Below are positions 54,133 to 62,636 of a stretch of DNA of 64,000 nucleotides, piece by piece. A program made the translations under genes and the position numbers. Source of the DNA: Micromonospora chersina. Lineage in GTDB: Bacteria > Actinomycetota > Actinomycetes > Mycobacteriales > Micromonosporaceae. The stretch's first letter is position 1, and the number at the start of each line of letters is the position of its first letter. The notes beneath the pieces were generated by a model. That model had not been told where the DNA came from. It saw only the letters and a list, made by a program, of their open reading frames with translations, and ran no database searches. The DNA lies in contig NZ_FMIB01000002.1 in the NCBI RefSeq assembly GCF_900091475.1, forward strand, positions 1,674,001 through 1,738,000, written 5' to 3'.

Positions 54133-57100
54133 TTATCCTGCTTGCTCCTGCGGTGCGTTGTTAACCTCTGGCGATGCTTCCGCTGCCTTCTCGCTGCTTG
54201 GTATGACGCCAATCGCCTGCTGGTGACTGGCTGCGACCGTTCGGGTTAGCTGATTCGCATTGAAGTGGGCTCGCCGCCGGTCGGCCACCACCTGCTCGAA
54301 CAGGGGGATGGCCTCATCGGTACGCCCCGCCAACCGGTAGGCGCTGGCCAGTCCGTAAACCGAATTCAGAGTGTTCGGGTGGTCGTCGCCGAGAACCCGC
54401 CGCCGGTCGGCCACCACCTGTTCGAACAGGGGGATCGCCTCATCGGTACGCCCCGCCAACAGGGAGGCGCTGGCCAGTCCGTGAACCGAATTCAGAGTGT
54501 GCGGGTGGTCGTCGCCGAGAACCCGCCGCCGGTCGGCCACCACCTGCTCGAACAGGCGGATCGCCTCATCCGTACGCCCCGCCAACCGGTAGGCGCTGGC
54601 CAGTCCAAAGACCGAGTCCAGGGTGTCCCGGTGGTCGTCGCCGAGAACCCGCCGCCGGTCGGCCACCACCTGCTCGAACAGGCGGATCGCCTCATCCGCA
54701 CGCCCCGCCAACAGGGAGGCGTAAGCCAGTCCCTGAACCGAATTCAGAGTGTTCGGGTGGTCGTCGCCGAGAACCCCCCGCCGGTCGGCCACCACCTGTT
54801 CGAACAGGGGGATCGCCTCATCGGTACGCCCCGCCGACCGGTAGGCGCTGGCCAGTCCGTGAACCGAATTCAGAGTGTGCGGGTGGTCGTCGCCGAGAAC
54901 CCGCCGCCGGTCGGCCACCACCTGCTCGAACAGGCGGATCGCCTCATCCGTACGCCCCGCCAACCGGTAGGCGCTGGCCAGTCCAAAGACCGAGTCCAGG
55001 GTGTCCCGGTGGTCGTCGCCGAGAACCCGCCGCCGGTCGGCCACCACCTGCTCGAACAGGCGGATCGCCTCATCCGCACGCCCCGCCAACCGGTAGGTGT
55101 TAGCCAGTCCCTGAACCGAATTCAGAGTGTTCGGGTGGTCGTCGCCGAGAACCCGCCGCCGGTCGGCCACCACCTGCTCGAACAGGCGGATCGCCTCATC
55201 CGTACGCCCCGCCAACCGGTAGGTGTTAGCCAGTCCGTGAACCGAATTCAGAGTGTGCGGGTGGTCGTCGCCGAGAATCCGCCGCCGGTCGGCCATCACC
55301 TGTTCGAACAGGGGGATCGCCTCATCCGCACGCCCCGCCAACAGGTAGGCGCTGGCCAATTCGTGAACCGAGTGCAGAGTGTGCGGGTGGTCGTCGCCGA
55401 GAACCCGCCGCCGGTCGGCCACCACCTGCTCGAACAGGGGGATCGCCTCATCCGTACGCCCCGCCGACCGGTAGGTGTTAGCCAGTCCATGGACCGAGTG
55501 CAGGGTGTCCCGGTGGTCGTCGCCGAGAATCCGCCGCCGGTCGGCCATCACCTGTTCGAACAGGGGGATCGCCTCATCCGTACGCCCCGCCAACAGGTAG
55601 GCGCTAGCCAGTCCAAAGACCGAGTCCAGGGTGTTCGGGTGGTCGTCGCCGAGAACCCGCCGCTGGTCGGCCAGCACCTGCTCGAACAGGGGGATGGCCT
55701 CATCCGTACGCCCCGCGAAATGGTAGGCGTAAGCCAGTCCCTGAACCGAATTCAGAGTGTTCGGGTGGTCGTCGCCGAGAACCCGCCGCTGGTCGGCCAC
55801 CACCTGCTCGAACAGGGGGATCGCCTCATCCGTACGCCCCGCCAACAGGGAGGCGTAAGCCAGTCCCTGAACCGAATTCAGAGTGTTCGGGTGGTCGTCG
55901 CCGAGAATCCGCCGCCGGTCGGCCATCACCTGCTCGAGCAGGGGGATCGCCTCATCCGCACGCCCCGCCAACAGGTAGGCGCTGGCCAGTCCAAAGACCG
56001 AGTCCAGGGTGTCCCGGTGGTCGTCGCCGAGAACCCGCCGCCGGTCGGCCACCACCTGCTCGAACAGGGGGATCGCCTCATCCGCACGCCCCGCCGACCG
56101 GTAGGTGTTAGCCAGTCCCTGAACCGAATTCAAAGTGTGCGGGTGGTCGTCGCCGAGAACCCGCCGCCGGTCGGCCACCACCTGCTCGAACAGGGCGATC
56201 GCCTCATCCGCACGCCCCGCCGACCGGTAGGTGTTAGCCAGTCCCTGAACCGAATTCAAAGTGTGCGGGTGGTCGTCGCCGAGAACCCGCCGCCGGCCGG
56301 CCACCACCTGCTCGAACAGGGCGATCGCCTCATCCGTACGCCCCGCCAACAGGTAGGCGCTGGCCAATTCGTGAACCGAATTCAGAGTGTGCGGGTGATC
56401 GCCGCCAAGAACCTGCGGGTAGCTGGCCACCACCCGCTCGAACAGGGTGATCGCCTCATCCGTACGCCCCGCCGACCGGTGGACGAGAGCCAGGTTGTAA
56501 ACCGAATTCAGAGTGTGCCAATCGTTATCGCCAAGGACCCGCTGGTAGTCGGCTACCACCTGCTCGAACAGGGGGATCGCCTCATCTGTACGCCCCGCCG
56601 ACTCGTAGGCGTTAGCCAGTCCATGGACCGAGTGCAGGGTGTCCCGGTGGTCGTCGCCGAGAACCCGCCGCCGGTCGGCCACCACCTGCTCGAACAGGCG
56701 GATCGCCTCATCCGCACGCCCCGCCGACTCGAAGGCGCTAGCCAGTCCAAAGACCGAGTCCAGGGTGTCCCGGTGGTCGTCGCCGAGAACCCGCCGCTGG
56801 TCGGCCAGCACCTGCTCGAACAGGGGGATGGCCTCATCCGTACGCCCCGCCAAATGGTAGGCGTAAGCCAGCATGTGGACCGAGTTGAGGGTGTCCTGGT
56901 GGTCGTCGCCGAGAACCCGCCGCCGGTCGGCCAGCACCTGCTCTAACAGGGTTAGGGCGGTGGCATATTGACCTTGGGTTAGTAGGAAGTACGCAGCTTG
57001 GTCGGCTAGCTTCAGTTGCTCAGGTGTGTGCGCTTCGGCGCGGGCGGCGCCAACAAGGGTGTCGATGTGCGGTACCAGCGTCGCCCATCGAGGCCAGCCT

Positions 57101-58308
57101 GCCTGGTTTTCCACCGGATGACTAGGGATGGCTGTCAACAGCAGTCTGGTCGCTGCGGTTACCGGACTGTCGGGGCCGTCGGCGTGCTGGTTGGCGCGGG
57201 TGACTGCTTGCACCAGGCGGTGCACCCCGATCGTTGCGTCGGCGCGGCTGATCATGCTGTAGGAGGCGAGCAGGGCTATCGCATCTCGGACGTCGTCGGG
57301 GTCGTCGGCCAGTGGATACAGCACATCCGCCGGTAGTCCGTCGGGCGCCAGCCACGCGAGTACGTCTAATACCCGCAAGGCCAACGGTGACTGATCGGCG
57401 ACGGTTTTCATGGTGATCTGCCATACCTCGGCGATTGTCCGCTCCGACCGGCCGCTAACCCCGCTATGGGCAGCGGTGCGGGTGAACCGGTCGGTGAGTC
57501 GTTGCCGGTAGCCGTCGAAGTCGACATCCGGATGGTGGCTGATGTAGGCGGCGGCCTGCTCCAATGCCAACGGCAGATCGCCCAACTCCTCGGCCAGCCT
57601 GCCCGCACCCTCCGAATCGTCCAGGCCAGTTAACCGGTGCAGCAGATTTACACTGGCCGGACGGGCGAGTTCTCTCAGCTGCAGTGGTGCTAACCCCGAA
57701 CGACGCCACCACGCTCCGCCCACGTCCCGGCGGGTTGTCACCAACACGTCGCCCCGCCCACGGACCAGCCCGAGTAGGCCGAGGATGTGGTCGATGTCCT
57801 CGACGTTGTCCAATATCAACAGCCAGCCCGGGTTGGTCTGCAACCAACCAACCGCCCACTCATGCGCGTCCGCCAACGTCGCCGCCGGATGCAGCCGCCG
57901 TGTCAACCCACCCAACCCCACCGCGAGCGCGTCCGGGCTGTCCGCGGTCACCCACCACACCAGCCGATAACGCTTCAACCGGTGGCGGGCGTAGTGCAGC
58001 ACCAACTCCGACTTACCGATCCCGCCCAGACCATGCACCGCGGCCTGCCCGACCGCCACCCCCGACGCGTCACCGGCCAGCAACGCGTCGAGCTGCTCCA
58101 GGTCCCGGCCCACGAACACCCGCGACTCGGCCGGCAGATTGTGCACCACCACGCCACCACCGACCGGGCTGTCACCAACCCGCTGCGGCGGCGGCAACCC
58201 TGCGGCGTCCACCCCCACATTCGTCTGCGTGTTGTGGTTACCGATCTGTGTCCCCGATGCGTTTTCCACCCGGACCGACCGTGGCACACCATCCGGTGGT
58301 GTGGTCAC
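54133..58308 (-). CDS. NLR-type STAND ATPase with N-terminal amyloid motif and ~21 TPRs
   Basis: 1391 residues from GTG 58308, which overlaps the stop of the upstream small gene (GTGA). Residues 19-32 hold GTQIGNHNTQTNVG, a RHIM-like amyloid signalling motif. The NB-ARC-type ATPase follows: P-loop GLGGIGKS (93-100), Walker B WLLILDNVED (162-171), VLVTTRR sensor, GLPL-type LGDLPLALEQAA, and a winged-helix region with VHRLVQAVTR. From about residue 440 come 21 TPR units of 42 residues plus a partial one, then a 40-residue tail. Expected to sense a ligand through the repeats, oligomerise, and template amyloid assembly of the neighbouring small protein. Confidence 0.88.
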   Translation of the reverse strand: MTTPPDGVPRSVRVENASGTQIGNHNTQTNVGVDAAGLPPPQRVGDSPVGGGVVVHNLPAESRVFVGRDLEQLDALLAGDASGVAVGQAAVHGLGGIGKSELVLHYARHRLKRYRLVWWVTADSPDALAVGLGGLTRRLHPAATLADAHEWAVGWLQTNPGWLLILDNVEDIDHILGLLGLVRGRGDVLVTTRRDVGGAWWRRSGLAPLQLRELARPASVNLLHRLTGLDDSEGAGRLAEELGDLPLALEQAAAYISHHPDVDFDGYRQRLTDRFTRTAAHSGVSGRSERTIAEVWQITMKTVADQSPLALRVLDVLAWLAPDGLPADVLYPLADDPDDVRDAIALLASYSMISRADATIGVHRLVQAVTRANQHADGPDSPVTAATRLLLTAIPSHPVENQAGWPRWATLVPHIDTLVGAARAEAHTPEQLKLADQAAYFLLTQGQYATALTLLEQVLADRRRVLGDDHQDTLNSVHMLAYAYHLAGRTDEAIPLFEQVLADQRRVLGDDHRDTLDSVFGLASAFESAGRADEAIRLFEQVVADRRRVLGDDHRDTLHSVHGLANAYESAGRTDEAIPLFEQVVADYQRVLGDNDWHTLNSVYNLALVHRSAGRTDEAITLFERVVASYPQVLGGDHPHTLNSVHELASAYLLAGRTDEAIALFEQVVAGRRRVLGDDHPHTLNSVQGLANTYRSAGRADEAIALFEQVVADRRRVLGDDHPHTLNSVQGLANTYRSAGRADEAIPLFEQVVADRRRVLGDDHRDTLDSVFGLASAYLLAGRADEAIPLLEQVMADRRRILGDDHPNTLNSVQGLAYASLLAGRTDEAIPLFEQVVADQRRVLGDDHPNTLNSVQGLAYAYHFAGRTDEAIPLFEQVLADQRRVLGDDHPNTLDSVFGLASAYLLAGRTDEAIPLFEQVMADRRRILGDDHRDTLHSVHGLANTYRSAGRTDEAIPLFEQVVADRRRVLGDDHPHTLHSVHELASAYLLAGRADEAIPLFEQVMADRRRILGDDHPHTLNSVHGLANTYRLAGRTDEAIRLFEQVVADRRRVLGDDHPNTLNSVQGLANTYRLAGRADEAIRLFEQVVADRRRVLGDDHRDTLDSVFGLASAYRLAGRTDEAIRLFEQVVADRRRVLGDDHPHTLNSVHGLASAYRSAGRTDEAIPLFEQVVADRRGVLGDDHPNTLNSVQGLAYASLLAGRADEAIRLFEQVVADRRRVLGDDHRDTLDSVFGLASAYRLAGRTDEAIRLFEQVVADRRRVLGDDHPHTLNSVHGLASASLLAGRTDEAIPLFEQVVADRRRVLGDDHPNTLNSVYGLASAYRLAGRTDEAIPLFEQVVADRRRAHFNANQLTRTVAASHQQAIGVIPSSEKAAEASPEVNNAPQEQAG
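54258..56985 (-). repeat. tandem 126-bp TPR-coding repeat array
   Basis: About 21 head-to-tail 126-bp units encode the TPR consensus LAxxYxxAGRTDEAIPLFEQ plus VVADRRRVLGDDHPxTLNSV. Most neighbouring units differ at only a few bases. The least similar units (around 56400-56560, 56870-56985) lie toward the N-terminal end of the array, while the C-terminal units are the most uniform, which suggests recent expansion or gene conversion there. Confidence 0.92.
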
Positions 58309-58730
58309 CGTCGGCCGTCCGGGTCCGGGCCGAAGTTATTGGTCTGCGTGTTGTGCGACCCCACCTGCACCCCCTGCGACCCCAACACTGTGACCGACCA
58401 ACCCGACACCCCAGCGTCGGCCAAGATCTGCGCCACGTCCTTAGCCAGCTGAGCGTCCTCGGACAGCGCCTTAACCACCACCGCCCGTAGCAGCTCTCGG
58501 CTAGCCGCATCGTCAGGCTGCTCACCGACCTCCGTTACCGCCTGGCCGATCTGCGCCGACCGGCTCGACCCCAACAACCGCTGAAACAAGCGCCGACCTA
58601 CGCCCAACCCGGCGTCCGCCGTCGCGTCAGCAGACTGATCCACCACCCGCTGCATCACCGCCCCGCCATACGCCCCTGCCACCGCGGTCAGGTACGGCAC
58701 CACCACACCCGTCAACTCAACAACACTCAC
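58305..58730 (-). CDS. small effector candidate with C-terminal RHIM-like amyloid motif
   Basis: 141 residues from GTG 58730 (G-rich ribosome region). The N-terminal ~105 residues are helical, beginning with a hydrophobic segment (VVPYLTAVAGAYGGAVMQRVV) and continuing with AVTEVGEQPDDAASRELLRA, a layout like the Bell/HeLo-type membrane-active domains. Residues 119-133 are QGVQVGSHNTQTNNF, matching the motif at the start of the downstream NLR. Its stop overlaps the NLR start, so the two are made together. Predicted to be switched into amyloid form by the activated NLR and to act at the membrane. Confidence 0.78.
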   Translation of the reverse strand: MSVVELTGVVVPYLTAVAGAYGGAVMQRVVDQSADATADAGLGVGRRLFQRLLGSSRSAQIGQAVTEVGEQPDDAASRELLRAVVVKALSEDAQLAKDVAQILADAGVSGWSVTVLGSQGVQVGSHNTQTNNFGPDPDGRR

Positions 58731-58842
58731 CGCCCCCCCCTTCGACCATCAGCTATGAGCAACACGAACCACGATTACCATCCACAACCATCGGCGCGAC
58801 GAACAGACAGAAACCCGACTCACCGCCACTCGCCCCCTCGCT

Positions 58843-58985
58843 GCCATCCCGTCTGCCGCCGACCCACACACCGTGGAGCGGGCCAGGGCCAGGGTGACAA
58901 GGTGGAGCGCCCTACTGGACGAACGACCTTGTCGCCCTGGCCCTGGCCTGCTCGGCTTGCCTGGGTCGGCGGCAGACGGGATGGC
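58843..58985. repeat. long-hairpin element H2
   Basis: 143-bp imperfect palindrome with the same ends as H1 (GCCATCCCG ... CGGGATGGC), the same CCGTGGAG, CAAGGTGGAGC and GAACGACCTTG segments, but different stem sequences that still pair (for example GGCCAGGGCCAGGGTGACA with TGTCGCCCTGGCCCTGGCC). It stands 113 bases upstream of the small effector gene, with the conserved segments on the opposite strand to that gene. Confidence 0.85.
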
Positions 58986-59682
58986 ATCCCTCAACCACTA
59001 CCACCCACGGCCGCAACCGTTCGGCAACTCCATCCCGGAGTCGTCTGGCCCCCGCCGGAGGCACAATCTCTGACCCCAACCCCCGCCCCTTCCACCTTCA
59101 CCTCTTCCCCACCTCCGACCCCGTGAGCGGCTGGCGTGATTCCGTTCGGCAACTCGCCCGGCCGGGCCGTCGACCGGTCGGCGGTTCCTGTCGTGAGGCT
59201 GAATGCGTGACGTGAGGAAGGACGCTGTCGTCCTGGTTTCGGTCGACCTCCGAGACTCGTCACCGGGTCACCTTGCTGACCCACGGGTGACGCGGGGCGG
59301 GCGTGGCGTTCGGGCCGGCTGACTTACCGCCCGCCGCCGAAGGCGGGCGGGGCGGCGGCTCCGTCAGGAGCCGGTTACCGCGCCCGGCCCGCGCCGCGCG
59401 GAGCGCGCTTGATCTAGTACAGGCCAATTCGGCAACAGATCACAGGCTGCGTCCGGTCGAACTAGCCGGCATGGACACAACTCCTCCCCCGGCCGCCGTC
59501 GTCCGGTGACACATGAGGGATCGCTGTGGCTCACCCAGCGCGCGAGGCTGGCTGCCTCGTCCGCTCCGCTCGCGGTCGCCTGCACCCTCACCTTCATCGG
59601 CCCTTAAGGTTCCCTTCCGGCCCTCGGGCTCCGGCTTCCTTCCCCCCCACCACCCCCTTCGAACGCCTGTACGATCAACCAA
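58986..59682. other. non-coding stretch with two stacked hairpins
   Basis: No gene is supported here. Two adjacent hairpins occur at 59327-59350 (CCGCCCGCC, 6-base loop, GGCGGGCGG) and 59356-59373 (CGGCTCC, GTCA, GGAGCCG). The rest is GC-rich without clear motifs apart from a C-rich run near 59640-59660. Confidence 0.5.
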
Positions 59683-59862
59683 GTGGGGAAAGACCTGGTG
59701 GCGCGCTGGTGGAATGGCACGTGGGGTCGGCTGACCGGCGTGACGTGTGGCTCGCCCGAGAGGTTCGTTGGCACGTCGTCGCCAGGGCAGGCGACTCCGA
59801 GACCGGCACGGTGCTCCGCTGGGAGTTTGACTCCGAGGACAAGGCACGGCAGATGGTAAAGC
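59683..59862 (+). pseudogene. frameshifted small integrative-element gene remnant
   Basis: GTG 59683 begins VGKDLVARWWNGTWGR, and after a shift near 59735 another frame continues with DRRDVWLAREVRWHVVARAG and SETGTVLRWEFDSEDKARQM. The two pieces together look like the short basic/aromatic proteins often encoded near integrase genes of actinomycete integrative elements. The 3' part runs into the integrase remnant with no boundary, so sequence between them has been deleted. Confidence 0.5.
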
Positions 59863-60075
59863 CGCATCGCCCGCGCGGGCGTCCCGAAGATCACGGTCCA
59901 CGACGCCCGGCGCACCTGCGGTTCCCTGCTGGTCGACCTGGACGTGCATCCCCGCGTCGCCATGGCGATCCTGAGACACGCCGACTTCTCGATCACGATG
60001 GAGATCTACAGCCAGGTCTCGTCTAAGGCGACCCGGGAGGCCCTGCGGAAGCTCGGTCAGAGCCTCGATCAATGA
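59863..60075 (+). pseudogene. tyrosine recombinase (integrase) C-terminal remnant
   Basis: The 70 readable codons encode RIARAGVPKITVHDARRTCG, then LVDLDVHPRVAMAILRHADF and SITMEIYSQVSSKATREALR to a TGA at 60073-60075. This is the C-terminal catalytic part of phage-type integrases: Arg in HDARRT, His in LRHADF, nucleophile Tyr in EIYSQV. The N-terminal ~300 residues, including the first catalytic Arg, are missing. It lies 75 bases from the tRNA-Pro gene, the normal integrase position, and dates the loss of mobility. Confidence 0.85.
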
Positions 60076-60080
60076 GCCGT

Positions 60081-60101
60081 TGCTGTACTTCACTGCTGTA
60101 C
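60081..60101. promoter_or_regulatory. paired TGCTGTAC sites, right end of the element
   Basis: TGCTGTAC at 60081-60088 and 60094-60101 mirrors the pair at 51015-51034. Both pairs are in the same orientation, 12-13 bases apart. Candidate integrase arm-type sites. Confidence 0.45.
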
Positions 60102-60112
60102 AAGATCAGAAA

Positions 60113-60140
60113 AGGCCATCCGGAAGATTCCGAATGGCCT
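60113..60140. terminator. hairpin between integrase remnant and tRNA
   Basis: AGGCCAT and ATGGCCT flank an inner CGGAA/TTCCG stem (60113-60140), giving a 12-bp paired hairpin with one mismatch. It probably ended the integrase transcript and now also lies beyond the tRNA 3' end. Confidence 0.6.
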
Positions 60141-60149
60141 CTGACCTGC

Positions 60150-60224
<75 letters not shown>

Positions 60225-60340
60225 ATGCCCCCGCGTGGTGTTCCCCACGGCAGCCGGTACAGCTTAGCGCAAGATCCTCAACCCCGCGCACAGGCCCCAC
60301 CGGGTGCCGCACCCCACTCCCCCTAGAGCGTCCTAGGAAA

Positions 60341-60376
60341 GAAGCCGCCGGGAATCGGAGGATCCCCGGCGGCTTC
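60341..60376 (-). terminator. intrinsic terminator of the cmk-der operon
   Basis: Perfect 12-bp stem (GAAGCCGCCGGG, 60341-60352, with CCCGGCGGCTTC, 60365-60376) and 12-base loop, 12 bases after the der stop, followed on the minus strand by TTTCC. Confidence 0.85.
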
Positions 60377-60388
60377 TTCAGGGACGGC

Positions 60389-61795
60389 TCAGCCGTGGGC
60401 CTTGCCCCGGCCACCCGGGCCGAGCTTCTTGCGCGGGCGGACCGAGATGTCGATCGGGGTGCCCTCGAAGCCGAACTCCTCGCGGAGCTTGCGCTCCACG
60501 AAGCGCTGGTAGCCGGCGTCGAGCGGGCCGGTGGTGAACAGCACGAAGCGCGGCGGGGACACGCCGGCCTGGGTGGCGAAGAGGATGCGCGGGGCCCGGC
60601 CGCCGCGCACCGGGTGCGGGGTGGCCTGGACCAGGGCGGTGAGCCACTGGTTGAGCTGCGCGGTCGGGATGCGGGTCTCCCAGCTCGCCAGGGCCTTGCG
60701 CAGCGCCGGGGCGAGCTTGTCGACCGCCCGGCCGGTCTTCGCCGACAGGTTCAGCCGGATCGCCCAGGGGATGCGGCGCAGCTCCCGGTCGATCTCCTTG
60801 TCCAGGTAGTAGCGGCGGTCGCCGTCCACCAGGTCCCACTTGTTGAAGGCGATCACCAGGGCCCGGCCGGCTTCGACCACCATCGTGAGGATCCGCTGGT
60901 CCTGCTCGCTGATCACCTCGCTGGAGTCGAGCAGCACCACGGCCACCTCGGCCGCCTCGATCGCCGAGGCCGTGCGCAGGCTGGCGTAGTACTCGGTGCC
61001 GCTGGCCTTGCCCACCCGCTTGCGCAGGCCGGCGGTGTCGACGAGCTGCCAGACCTCGCCGCCGATCTCCACGAGGCTGTCGACCGGGTCGACGGTGGTG
61101 CCCGCCACCGCGTCGACCACCGCGCGCTCCTCGCCGGAGAAGCGGTTGAGCAGGCTGGACTTGCCGACGTTGGGGCGACCGACCAGGGCGACGCGGCGCG
61201 GGCCGCGCGGGCGGTTCTCCACGATCTTCGGCGCCTCGGGCAGCGCGTCCATGATGGCGTCGAGCAGGTCGCCGGAGCCGCGGCCGTGCAGCGCGGAGAC
61301 CGGGTACGGCTCACCGAGGCCGAGCGACCACAGCGCGGTCGACTCCATCTCGATGGCCGTGTTGTCGGCCTTGTTGGCCACCAGGATCACCGGCTTGGCG
61401 CTGCGCCGCAGCATCTTCACGGCGGCCTCGTCCACGTCGGTCGAGCCGACCATGGCGTCGACCACGAAGACCACCACGTCGGCGGTGGCCACGGCCGTCT
61501 CGGCCTGGGCGGCGATGGCCGCGGCCCGGTCCTTGGCGTCCGGCTCCCAGCCGCCGGTGTCCACCACGGTGAACGCCCGGCCGTTCCACTGCGCGTCGTA
61601 CGGCACCCGGTCCCGGGTCACGCCGGGGATGTCCTCGACGACCGCCTGCCGGCGGCCGATGATGCGGTTGACAAGTGTGGACTTGCCCACGTTGGGGCGG
61701 CCGACCACGGCCACCACCGGCTGCGGGCCGGTCGGCTCGCCGGGCTCCAGCTCCGGCTCGCGGAGCTCGACCCAGCCTCCGAATTCGTCGGTCAC
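60389..61795 (-). CDS. der: ribosome-assembly GTPase Der (EngA)
   Basis: 468 residues. Two tandem GTPase domains are visible: first [32 protein letters not shown]; second [39 protein letters not shown]-like C-terminal domain follows ([23 protein letters not shown]). Der is essential for 50S subunit maturation. Its ATG (61795) overlaps the stop of cmk by four bases, the standard actinobacterial order cmk-der. Confidence 0.96.
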   Translation of the reverse strand: MTDEFGGWVELREPELEPGEPTGPQPVVAVVGRPNVGKSTLVNRIIGRRQAVVEDIPGVTRDRVPYDAQWNGRAFTVVDTGGWEPDAKDRAAAIAAQAETAVATADVVVFVVDAMVGSTDVDEAAVKMLRRSAKPVILVANKADNTAIEMESTALWSLGLGEPYPVSALHGRGSGDLLDAIMDALPEAPKIVENRPRGPRRVALVGRPNVGKSSLLNRFSGEERAVVDAVAGTTVDPVDSLVEIGGEVWQLVDTAGLRKRVGKASGTEYYASLRTASAIEAAEVAVVLLDSSEVISEQDQRILTMVVEAGRALVIAFNKWDLVDGDRRYYLDKEIDRELRRIPWAIRLNLSAKTGRAVDKLAPALRKALASWETRIPTAQLNQWLTALVQATPHPVRGGRAPRILFATQAGVSPPRFVLFTTGPLDAGYQRFVERKLREEFGFEGTPIDISVRPRKKLGPGGRGKAHG

Positions 61796-62472
61796 GCCAC
61801 ACCCCGCTCGGTGAGCAGCGCGCGCAGCCGGTCGACGACCTCGTCGATGCCCAGCTCGGTGGTGTCCAGCACGACCGCGTCGGCGGCCTGCTGGAGCGGG
61901 TTGACCTTGCGGGTCGAGTCCAGCTTGTCCCGGCGGGCCAGGTCGGCGGCGGTCGCCGTGACGTCGGCGGCGTCCTCGGCGCTGCGCCGCAGGGCGCGGG
62001 CCGCCTCGGAGGCGGTCAGGTAGACCTTCAGGTCGGCGTCGGGCGCCACCACCGAGCCGATGTCGCGGCCCTCGACCACGATCCGGCCGGCGTCGGCGAT
62101 GAGCTGCCGCTGCCGGGCGACCAGCAACTCGCGGACGGCACCCACGGCTGCCACCGCGGAGACCGCGCCGGTCACCTCGGGACCCCGGATCTCCTTGGCC
62201 ACGTCGACGCCGTCGGCGGTCACGCCGTACCCCTGGGGGTCGGTGCCGATGCGCAGGTCGACCTCGCCGGCGACCTTGGCCACCGACTCGATGTCGGTCA
62301 GGTCGACCCCGGAGCGCAGCACCGCCCAGGTGAGCGCCCGGTACATGGCGCCGGTGTCGAGGTAGCGGGCGCCGAGGCTGACCGCGAGCCGCCGCGACAC
62401 GGTGGACTTACCCGAACCGGACGGCCCGTCCACAGCGACCACGCAGCGCCCGGCCCGTACGTTTTCCTCCAC
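61792..62472 (-). CDS. cmk: cytidylate kinase
   Basis: 226 residues from GTG 62472, six bases after AGGAGG. P-loop [56 protein letters not shown], and [20 protein letters not shown] are the cmk signatures. Phosphorylates CMP and dCMP. First gene of cmk-der; coupled to der by an overlapping start. Confidence 0.95.
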   Translation of the reverse strand: MEENVRAGRCVVAVDGPSGSGKSTVSRRLAVSLGARYLDTGAMYRALTWAVLRSGVDLTDIESVAKVAGEVDLRIGTDPQGYGVTADGVDVAKEIRGPEVTGAVSAVAAVGAVRELLVARQRQLIADAGRIVVEGRDIGSVVAPDADLKVYLTASEAARALRRSAEDAADVTATAADLARRDKLDSTRKVNPLQQAADAVVLDTTELGIDEVVDRLRALLTERGVA

Positions 62473-62636
62473 CGTTGTCCTCCTCAGCCCGTACCTCGCG
62501 GGTCGCCGGTGTCTCCGGCGCCGTTGAGCGGTTGGCGTTTCCTCATCAATAATCCCGCGCCGCGCGGGTCGGCCGCGCGCCATGGCGCCGCGGGCCGCGT
62601 CGAAGCCTACCGGGAGCCGTACCCCGATCGCCGGGG

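Noticed and set aside
54265..56946. An 893-codon open frame on the plus strand, opposite the TPR array
   Set aside because: It exists only because every 126-bp repeat unit is stop-free on the antisense strand; it has no ribosome site, and its product is a low-complexity repetition.
54258..56985. CRISPR-like appearance of the regularly spaced repeats
   Set aside because: The 126-bp period has no unique spacers and encodes an in-frame TPR consensus.
58749..58994. Small minus-strand frame inside the H2 hairpin
   Set aside because: It reads through a palindrome; its composition and lack of a ribosome site argue against coding.
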